From the NCBI GenBank assembly GCA_963664935.2, contig CAXXSE010000006.1, positions 806,001-870,000 on the forward strand: a stretch of DNA of 64,000 nucleotides, read 5' to 3'. This DNA is from G963664935 sp963664935 (GTDB taxonomy: Bacteria > Pseudomonadota > Gammaproteobacteria > Methylococcales > G963664935). A program made the translations under genes and the position numbers. Shown one piece after another: positions 57,270 to 64,000 of this stretch. The notes under the pieces are model-generated. The model was not told the DNA's origin. It saw only the letters and a program-made list of their open reading frames with translations, and did not search any database. Positions within the stretch are counted from its first letter, which is position 1, and each line of letters opens with the position of its first letter.

Positions 57270-58145
57270 TTAACGGGTCAGCGCTTCAAAACCGGCGACA
57301 ACATCCAGCAGTTCTTCGGTAATTGAATTTTGGCGCTGCTGGCGAAACTCGGTTCCAAGGTCTTCAATGCGTTCCTTTATGTTTTTTTCAGCAATCTGCA
57401 TCGATACCAGCCGGCTTGCATGTTCACTGGCCAGTGATTCCGCGCAAGCCCGAAATATAGAAATAAATAAATATTGACGTACCAGCGACGAAAGCAACTG
57501 CTCGTCGGACATTGTGTAGGTTGGTATGGAACGGGAAGGCCATGGTTGGGCTTTTGGATTTTTAAATCGGTCCATGTCAATCGGAAGCAAATGCAACAGG
57601 GTCGGATCGCTATGATTGTTTGGCGTTCGTATATTATAGAAAAGCAATACTCGCTCCACTCCCAGAGTTCGCCAGCTATCAAGCTTGATAAGGATCTGGC
57701 GCACACTGGCGGTAATTTCCGCCACCGATCCTGGAATAGAAAAACATTCATCCATAGCAATTTTTCGAGCTTCTAATGTCATGCTCAGCCGCGCGCCGAT
57801 ACTTAATATCCGGCACTTGTCGACCGGCGAATCCATGGCGTTTAGTTTATCCAAAACAAAATTCGACAGGGCTTTGTTAAAACTGCCACACAAACCATGG
57901 TCTGAGCCAAATACGATTACACCTATTTCCTTGCCGGTCGATGGAGGTTTGGCGAAGGCTTGATGATGACGGCGAGCGAATATTTGTATCCCCAGGTTGA
58001 CGGTGCGGTTGTAATCCGCCAACGACTCAACAGCGCGCTCGTACTGACGTATGCTTACCGCCGCTAAGACCTTCATGGTTCGGACTATCGACTTGAGGTC
58101 CTCAGCGGTATGCAAAGCTCTGTTTATTAATTCCAAAGATCGCAT
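57270..58145 (-). CDS. atpG: N-ATPase gamma subunit
   Basis: The 291-residue gamma subunit has the N-terminal helix (MRSLELINRALHTAEDLKSI), VIVFGSDHGLCGSFNKAL and the long C-terminal helix (SMQIAEKNIKERIEDLGTEF, RQQRQNSITEELLDVVAGFE). It is the central shaft. The gene is the last of the operon, as in other N-ATPases, and starts 9 bases after atpA. Confidence 0.93.
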   Translation of the reverse strand: MRSLELINRALHTAEDLKSIVRTMKVLAAVSIRQYERAVESLADYNRTVNLGIQIFARRHHQAFAKPPSTGKEIGVIVFGSDHGLCGSFNKALSNFVLDKLNAMDSPVDKCRILSIGARLSMTLEARKIAMDECFSIPGSVAEITASVRQILIKLDSWRTLGVERVLLFYNIRTPNNHSDPTLLHLLPIDMDRFKNPKAQPWPSRSIPTYTMSDEQLLSSLVRQYLFISIFRACAESLASEHASRLVSMQIAEKNIKERIEDLGTEFRQQRQNSITEELLDVVAGFEALTR

Positions 58146-58154
58146 GAGGGTTGT

Positions 58155-59675
58155 CTAGCCTTCAGACTTAACCTTAGAAAAAACCTGACGACACATTTCA
58201 CGTATTTTTTCTTTATCTTCTGAATCCAACAACTTCCCAGAGTTAATTTTTTTACACTGAACTTGTAAATTTTGATTGAGCCCCAGACAGATTTCATGTT
58301 CCACGGTTATTACTTGTTCAAGTGGCATGTCATCGAAAAACCCGGCATTGACCGCGAAAAGCACGGCGATCTGTTCCGATGCCGTCAACGATTCTGTTTC
58401 GTTCTGCTTCAGTATCTCCCGAACTCTTCTTCCTCGACGTATCGCGTTCCTGGTTCGTTCATCCAATCGCGTGCCGAAACGCGAAAAAGTTTCCAGTTCT
58501 TCAAATTGTGTATACGCCAATCGAAGTTCACCGACGATATCGCGATAAGCCGGCAATTGCGCCTTTCCACCTACCCGCGACACCGATTTACCGATATCGA
58601 CCGCCGGGAGTTCTCCTTTTTTGAACAAATCCGGCGATAGATAAATCTGGCCATCGGTAATGGAAATTAGATTTGTCGGAATATAAGCCGATAAATTTTG
58701 CGCCTGGGTTTCGATGATCGGTAATGCGGTCAAACTTCCGCCACCCCTTTGAGACGTCAAGTGTGTCGCCCGTTCGAGAAGTCTTGAGTGAATATAAAAA
58801 ATATCGCCGGGATAAGCTTCTCGACCAGGTGGACGACGCAATAACAAAGACAGTTCCCGATAGGCATGAGCATGACGAGTAAGATCATCATAAACCACCA
58901 CAACATTCCGGCCTTGCGCCATCAAATACTCGGCAATCGTCGTCGCGGCATAGGGTGTAATAAATTGCAACCCCGCAGCGCTTTCCGCGGGCGCGACCAC
59001 AACCACGCAATAAGAAAGTGCATGGTGTTGACGAAGCGTGTCGATCACTTGCGCAACCGCTGTACCGCGCTGTCCAATACTGCAATAAATACAGATTACG
59101 TTCTTGTCCCGCTGGTTTAAAATAGTATCGACGGCGATTGCGGTCTTACCCGTCTGCCTGTCGCCGAGAATGAGCTGGCGTTGGCCTCGCCCAATCGGAA
59201 TCAGAGCATCGATCGCTTTTATTCCGGTTTCAAGAGGCTCCGTCACGGGCGAACGATCAAGAATATCGGGAGCCTTCCTCTCGATAGGCCAGTAGCCCGC
59301 GGATTTCACCGGACCCTTGTCATCCAGTGGCATACCCAGCCCATTGATCACCCGACCGAGCAACCCCAACCCAACCGGTACTCCAACCACCCTGCCGGTG
59401 CGCCGCACTTCCGTACCCGCTTTGAGACCTGAGCCATGGCTCAGCAAAACAACACCGACTTCCTCGGAATCGAGGTTAAACGCAAGCCCCGTACCGCGGT
59501 CGCTGAATTTAAGCAACTCCATGGATTTCACTCCACGCAAGCCGGATACACCGGCAATTCCATTTTGCACTCGGCGGAGGCGGCCAATTTCAAGGGCGGA
59601 GAGCTGTAGCGCTTGCTGGGCCAATAACGCCTTGTCGATGCGTTTATCGGTTTCCGTTATTGCCTCTTTTAACAT
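58155..59675 (-). CDS. atpA: N-ATPase alpha subunit
   Basis: The 506-residue alpha subunit has the P-loop GDRQTGKTAIAVDTI, the VVYDDLTRHAHAYRELSLL segment and the conserved SVSRVGGKAQ. It forms the F1 head with beta. The start at 59675 is 5 bases after the atpF end. No lesion is seen. Confidence 0.95.
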   Translation of the reverse strand: MLKEAITETDKRIDKALLAQQALQLSALEIGRLRRVQNGIAGVSGLRGVKSMELLKFSDRGTGLAFNLDSEEVGVVLLSHGSGLKAGTEVRRTGRVVGVPVGLGLLGRVINGLGMPLDDKGPVKSAGYWPIERKAPDILDRSPVTEPLETGIKAIDALIPIGRGQRQLILGDRQTGKTAIAVDTILNQRDKNVICIYCSIGQRGTAVAQVIDTLRQHHALSYCVVVVAPAESAAGLQFITPYAATTIAEYLMAQGRNVVVVYDDLTRHAHAYRELSLLLRRPPGREAYPGDIFYIHSRLLERATHLTSQRGGGSLTALPIIETQAQNLSAYIPTNLISITDGQIYLSPDLFKKGELPAVDIGKSVSRVGGKAQLPAYRDIVGELRLAYTQFEELETFSRFGTRLDERTRNAIRRGRRVREILKQNETESLTASEQIAVLFAVNAGFFDDMPLEQVITVEHEICLGLNQNLQVQCKKINSGKLLDSEDKEKIREMCRQVFSKVKSEG

Positions 59676-59680
59676 TTCGA

Positions 59681-60456
59681 TTATTGTTGCTGTATTTCTT
59701 CATTTCCTGCCATAAGCGCAACATTGGAAACTGCCTCGTTTAATTCGTCTAAATAGTGTCCGGCGTTCCAAGACCAGAGTTGCTCATTGGTCTCCAAAAC
59801 GACGCCGCACACAAGTTCGGACCTAAGTTGGAATTCCAAATTAACGCCTGGAATAAGCTGAGACAATTTATCTCGAATGGCATCCCGTAGCCTTTGGCTC
59901 AGTTCAAAGCCGGTCGCTATCGTGACATTTCCACAGTTTTTAGTCGCACGCAGCAATTTTTTTTGTCTAATTCAGATAACCGGTGCAGCTCATCCAGAAA
60001 GCGATCAACCATGTATTGTTCCAATTGTATTCCGGCCAGATCGCGAAGCACCTGTCGGCAAATCATTACCATTTTTTTTCCGACTACATTTACGACTTCC
60101 CGCATCAGCGACGCTTGCTCTTTCGTTAGCTCGGTTCGCCATCGTACCCGCTTCTCATCAATTTCATCGCGTAACTTGTCCAATAAAACAGCTTGCTGAT
60201 GTTCCGCTGCTTGTTCGGCTTGATTTAGTATCTCCGATCGCTCCGCCTCTATATCTTTCTGCTTTACCAGGTATAGTTGCATCGTCTTTTCCGCGGAGTC
60301 TAACTGTGTCTCGGCAAGGTTCTGGCGTTCTGTTATTCTCCTTTCACGCTCCGACATCGAATCGATGATAGGTTTATAAAGGAAACGCTTCAGCAGATAC
60401 ACGAGCACCAGAAAATTAACGATTTGCGCTCCGACGGTGAACCAATCGATATGCAC
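59681..60456 (-). pseudogene. atpF: N-ATPase b subunit with delta-like tail, split at an A8 run
   Basis: GTG at 60456 (MHIDWFTVGAQIVNFLVL) starts a membrane helix and long coiled coil. The zero frame ends at 59917 after an A8 run (59964-59957). The -1 frame continues as LLRATKNCGNVTIATGFELS, RLRDAIRDKLSQLIPG and ends at 59681, a delta-like domain found in N-ATPase b subunits. The run GAC AAA AAA AAT contains the A_AAA_AAA heptamer, where a -1 slip gives exactly the second frame. It is either a lesion or programmed shifting. A TTG at 60486 is an alternative start. Confidence 0.75.
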
Positions 60457-60460
60457 TGTC

Positions 60461-60739
60461 TCAACCCGCTGCTTGGCTAATAGCAAAATCCCAAAATGGG
60501 TTGGCGAATAGCAAAATCATGGTAATCACAAAGCAGTAGATCGCCGTTGACTCGATCATGGCCAGACCGACGAATAGCGTACGCGTAATTGTATTAGCTT
60601 CGTCCGGCTGCTGAGCGATAGAACTCAGCGCCTGAGCCACTGCCCGGCCTTCACCCAATGCGGGCCCGATTGAACCGATAGCCATGGTCAGTCCCGCTGA
60701 AATAATCGAGGCCATGCCGATTAAACTCTGAATATCCAT
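60461..60739 (-). CDS. atpE: N-ATPase c subunit (rotor ring)
   Basis: The 92-residue hairpin protein has TM1 (AIGSIGPALGEGRAVAQAL) and TM2 (FVGLAMIESTAIYCFVITMI). Glu63-Ser64-Thr65 and Tyr68 match the ligands of Na+-binding c rings, and Glu30 takes the place of the usual Gln in TM1. This supports sodium specificity. The atpB end overlaps its start. Confidence 0.94.
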   Translation of the reverse strand: MDIQSLIGMASIISAGLTMAIGSIGPALGEGRAVAQALSSIAQQPDEANTITRTLFVGLAMIESTAIYCFVITMILLFANPFWDFAISQAAG

Positions 60740-61467
60740 TACTCCTCCTCGCGGGTTCCCCGCGTATGCTCTAAAGAACGACTGGTATTATCCAGGTTAG
60801 GTTCGTGTGCCGCTGTAGCTGATGCGATGTACACCATGGCTAACACGGCAAAAATATAAGCTTGGATCATGCCCGTCAAAAGGCCTAGTAACTGCATCAA
60901 TACTGGAAAAAAGAACGGGGCAAAGCCGAGCAGAATGGCAACAATTACTGTCCCGCTCATAATGTTGCCATAAAGCCGCACGGCAAGCGCCAGTGTGCGG
61001 GAAAATTCGCCGATGATATTAAACGGCAACATAAAAAGCGTCGGCTGAAGGTATTGTCGTAAATATTTTATGAGTCCGAATTCAGCCACGCCGTAAAAAG
61101 GGACCGCTACAAATACACAAATCGCTAGAGCAGTGGTTGTTGAAAGCGAACCGGTGGGTGGCTTATACCCAGGGATGATCGCCAGCAGGTTGGAAACGGC
61201 AATAAACAAAAACAAGCTTCCGATAAATGGCAAGTAAGGCCCAGGCGGCTGTTGACTGACATCCTCTATCTGATCACGAATGCCGGTCACTATCACTTCA
61301 AGTAGGTTTTGCCAGGGTGTAATGTCAGTACTGGAAGAAAATCGGCGCGTCACGATGATCGATACGCCCACAAGCAACGTCATGACCAGCCATGTGAATA
61401 CTAAGGAAGCATTGATCTGAATGAATCCGTATTGCCAGAATATGATGTCATCGGGGTTGAATTGCAT
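60739..61467 (-). CDS. atpB: N-ATPase a subunit
   Basis: The 242-residue membrane protein contains FSRTLALAVRLYGNIMSGTV with the essential Arg, and PFIGSLFLFIAVSNLLAIIP. It forms the ion half-channels next to the c ring. The C-terminus is longer and charged (HEPNLDNTSRSLEHTRGTRE). It starts directly after atpR. No lesion is seen. Confidence 0.94.
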   Translation of the reverse strand: MQFNPDDIIFWQYGFIQINASLVFTWLVMTLLVGVSIIVTRRFSSSTDITPWQNLLEVIVTGIRDQIEDVSQQPPGPYLPFIGSLFLFIAVSNLLAIIPGYKPPTGSLSTTTALAICVFVAVPFYGVAEFGLIKYLRQYLQPTLFMLPFNIIGEFSRTLALAVRLYGNIMSGTVIVAILLGFAPFFFPVLMQLLGLLTGMIQAYIFAVLAMVYIASATAAHEPNLDNTSRSLEHTRGTREEE

Positions 61468-61470
61468 TAT

Positions 61471-61776
61471 TTAATTCTCCACGTTGACGACACCCACTGG
61501 CGTTACTTTTTTTAGAGCATTTTTAACAAATACGAGCCGAATCAAAAGAAAACCTAAAAGACAGGCTATGACTCGCTGCCATTGCCCCTCCACAATAAGA
61601 TAAAAACCGCTAACCACCAATAGATGTCTCAGCACAAAACTAAAGACCATCCATAACGCCGGACGGTGAACATGCGGTAGTTTCTGAACTGTAATCCAGA
61701 GTCCGGAAAAGTAGAGCAACCCTAGTACAACGCCCAACAAAAACACCGGGGTTAAGGTAATCGCCCATTCATTCAT
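61471..61776 (-). CDS. atpR: AtpR, N-ATPase accessory membrane protein
   Basis: ATG at 61776 (MNEWAITLTPVFLLGVVLGL) gives 101 residues with three helices, including MVFSFVLRHLLVVSGFYLIV. It is found only in N-ATPase operons and is thought to assist c ring assembly. It overlaps the atpQ end by 8 bases. A longer frame from 61971 is an atpQ shadow. Confidence 0.88.
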   Translation of the reverse strand: MNEWAITLTPVFLLGVVLGLLYFSGLWITVQKLPHVHRPALWMVFSFVLRHLLVVSGFYLIVEGQWQRVIACLLGFLLIRLVFVKNALKKVTPVGVVNVEN

Positions 61777-62080
61777 GCGAACTTTCCCGACTGATCCAGT
61801 ACCAGGCTTGCAAACATCCCAATACGATACCGACGAACAGAAGCGTGATGGTCCAGGACACGCGGCTTGGCCAGGTGTGATCGATCCATAAGCCGGCAAT
61901 GATTCCAAGCAGCGACGGTATCGCAATCGACCAACCAACCAACCCAAACATCCCCAGCCCAAACCAGACACTATGCCGCCTCTGACCTCGGGCGATCAAT
62001 TTACGAGCGGTCTTTTTCTCGACGTTAACCTGCATTTCATCGGCAATCCCGGAAACTTTATTTTTGGACGGCCTGCTCAT
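61769..62080 (-). CDS. atpQ: AtpQ (AtpI-like) N-ATPase accessory protein
   Basis: The 103-residue protein has a basic N-terminus (EKKTARKLIARGQRRH) and two membrane helices (FGLVGWSIAIPSLLGIIAGL, VSWTITLLFVGIVLGCLQAW), the AtpI-like plan of AtpQ. Its ATG overlaps the atpC stop by 4 bases. Confidence 0.87.
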   Translation of the reverse strand: MSRPSKNKVSGIADEMQVNVEKKTARKLIARGQRRHSVWFGLGMFGLVGWSIAIPSLLGIIAGLWIDHTWPSRVSWTITLLFVGIVLGCLQAWYWISRESSHE

Positions 62081-62469
62081 AGACCTTTATCCCTCATGGT
62101 CGCGTATTGCCGCACAATCCCCGCTTCCAATCGTGCTAACGCACTGCGGGCGATCCGTTCGGCTTTGTCGAGGTTCAAATATCGCTCTTCAACCGCCTGT
62201 TTTAATTTTTCCAGCTTCTTCCCACGTACAGCATTGCGGGTAGACAGCCAAACCTGCTCACCGCATTTGACCAAGGTCCCTTCATCGACCGCCAAAAACA
62301 CTTCTTCACTTTGCTCAGAGATAAAAGAAAACACACCCGGTACGATTGCCGCCACAAAATCGACATGCCGAGGTTTCAAACAAAACGAGCCATTCTCTGC
62401 TTCAGCAATAATTTTCCCAACTTCTTCGTCCATAAATACTTCGTTGGGAAGTAGCACTTTTAGCCTCAT
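62077..62469 (-). CDS. atpC: N-ATPase epsilon subunit
   Basis: The 130-residue subunit has the N-terminal barrel (LKVLLPNEVFMDEEVGKIIA, GSFCLKPRHVDFVAAIVPGV) and a helical tail. It follows atpD in the operon, overlapping its stop (ATGA), unlike housekeeping operons where it comes last. Confidence 0.9.
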   Translation of the reverse strand: MRLKVLLPNEVFMDEEVGKIIAEAENGSFCLKPRHVDFVAAIVPGVFSFISEQSEEVFLAVDEGTLVKCGEQVWLSTRNAVRGKKLEKLKQAVEERYLNLDKAERIARSALARLEAGIVRQYATMRDKGL

Positions 62470-63885
62470 CGTACCGCCTCGTCGATATCGCCAATCATAT
62501 ACAATGCGCTTTCGGGAAAAGTGTCGAACTCACCCGCTAGAATACGTTCACAACCCTCGACCGTCGCCGCCATAGGCACCAAACTTCCGGCGCGTCCGGT
62601 AAAATGCTTCGTGGTATAAAATGCTTGTGTCAAAAACCGCTCCAATCGCCTTGCCCGGTTGACGGTTATTCGATCTTGTTCGCTCAGTTCTTCCAAACCC
62701 AACATGGCAATAATATCTTGCAATTCCTCGTGCTCGGCCAGGGTTTTGCGTACTTCACGAGCGACTTTGTAATGATGGTCACCGAACCACTGCTGGATTC
62801 AGCATTTTGGAGCGCGACGTCAAAGCGTCCACCGCCGGATAAAAGCCTTGGCTGGCGCGTTTTCTCGAGAGCACGATCGACGCGGATATATGACCGAAAG
62901 TATGGCTGGCTGCGGGATCGGTAAAATCGTCAGCCGGCACATAGACTGCCTGAATCGACGTCATGCCGCCGGTTGGCGAATTACAAATACGCTCTTCCAA
63001 TTCAGCCAGTTCGGTTGCCAGCGTGGGTTGATAGCCGACTCGTGAAGGAATCTGTCCCATCAAACCTGAAACCTCGGCGCCCGCCTGGATAAATCGAAAA
63101 ATATTATCGATCAAAAGAAGAACATCCTGCCCGCGGTGATCGCGAAAATACTCGGCGACGGTCAAAGCAGCATGCCCGACGCGAAAACGGACGCCTGGCG
63201 GTTCGTTCATCTGTCCGAAAATTAATACGGCATTATCCAGTACCCCTGCTTCTCCCATGGTGCGGTAGAGTTCTTCCGCTTCCCGGCATCGCTCCCCGAT
63301 CCCACAGAAAACACTTACCCCCTTGTAACGGCCGACCATGTTATTAATGAGTTCGGTGATTACCACGGTCTTACCAACACCTGCTCCACCGAATAGCCCC
63401 GCTTTTCCGCCCCGCTCCAAGGGGGCTAACAGGTCAATAACCTTTATACCTGTCTCAAAGATTTCCGATGTGACGGTTCGCTCCGCCAAGCGTACCGGAG
63501 ATTGATGAATGGAGCGCCATTCGCCGCCCGCTAATTCCGGTTTGCCATCTATCGGTTCGCCGAAGACATTAATTGCCCGCCCAAGCAGACGATCCCCTAA
63601 CGGAACTGACCCAGGGGCACCGGTATCGATGACACGGTCACCTCGCGCTAAGCCTTGGGTCGGGGTAAACGCCATACAACGAGCAATATCGGTGCTGACA
63701 TGCGATGTCGTTTCCAAGATGATATCAAGATCTTCTCCAGCCAAAAGACGGTTGGTTAATGCCGGGAGTTGTTTCGGAAATTGCACATCCACCACGCTAC
63801 CTCGAATGGCAACAATGGTTCCTGTTTCCGTGCCACTACGACGGGGCTCGTAATAACTTGGTTGCTGGTGGGAACGTGTAAGCAT
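62466..63885 (-). pseudogene. atpD: N-ATPase beta subunit, frameshifted near its C-terminus
   Basis: ATG at 63885 gives a beta subunit with P-loop GLFGGAGVGKTVVI, GIGERCREAEELYRTM and ALTSRSKMLNPAVV. After this a TGA ends the frame (62779). One extra T near 62789 explains it: VVG-DHHYKVAREVRKTLAEHE continues to LQDIIAMLGLEELSEQDRIT and 62466. The lost part is the C-terminal domain, about 110 residues, so the present product would not function. The end CGG TGA C looks like a +1 context but lacks an upstream SD. The first gene of the operon; its promoter would be at 63886-64000. Confidence 0.88.
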
Positions 63886-64000
63886 TGCTACATAGTGTCA
63901 AAAAACAAAAACAAGAATTTGATTCAAGTCAACGTTTAGCGAATCGAACGATTTTAGCTGTGACAAACGTGATACGGATGCCGATTTATTGAATCAATAA

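Noticed and set aside
58272..59715. Plus-strand frames within atpA
   Set aside because: They lie opposite a well conserved gene and show no protein-like pattern.

Overview
The window comes from a gammaproteobacterium with moderate GC that I cannot place below class. The flagellar and chemotaxis genes follow the Pseudomonas-like order (fliPQR-flhBAFG-fliA-cheYZA-motCD-parA-cheW-DUF2802). N-ATPase, RAYT transposases, SulP-USP and FmdB genes fit the same class. Many genes are broken and mobile elements are dense, which suggests a lineage under weak selection. Some single-base indels in homopolymers could be sequencing errors. The MITE/IS insertions and in-frame stop codons cannot be explained that way.

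Region 1 (1-17.4 kb) holds the flagellar export, flagellar regulation and chemotaxis genes. flhA, flhG, cheY, a ParA-like gene and cheW look intact. fliQ and fliA are each cut by an identical 229-bp MITE with a 3-bp target duplication. cheZ and a DUF2802 gene carry in-frame stops. fliR, flhB, flhF (two sites), cheA, motC and motD carry frameshifts. cheB is absent, and a ParP-like gene is reduced to a short N-terminus. Motility is probably lost or being lost.

Region 2 (17.5-53.5 kb) is a mosaic accessory region. It has two copies of an 1.8-kb IS4-like element, two IS630 copies, three RAYT (Y1 transposase) elements each broken at a different place, an IS66 remnant, a decayed ISNCY-like element, several MITEs and a dispersed REP-like repeat. 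Between them lie possible orphan integron cassettes with attC-like sites, gene remnants (msrA, coaD, fadI, sir2, nucleoside deaminase) and apparently working genes: glycerate kinase, SodC lipoprotein, ferredoxin, an RRM-VF530 fusion, universal stress protein, sodium:solute symporter, PqiA-like, DoxX, truncated hemoglobin and a collagen-like secreted protein. msrA is split by an IS630, which is itself split by the IS4-like element. A 3' tRNA-Thr fragment near 52.9 kb may mark an old integration boundary.

Region 3 (53.6-64 kb) is more orderly: phosphoenolpyruvate synthase, a cation/proton antiporter, and on the minus strand a complete N-ATPase operon in the diagnostic order atpDCQRBEFAG. The c-subunit carries a sodium-type EST...Y site. 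atpD has a +1 lesion. atpF is split at an A8 run that forms a canonical A_AAA_AAA slippery site, so it is either a lesion or a frameshift signal. The antiporter and N-ATPase together suggest a sodium-handling module.
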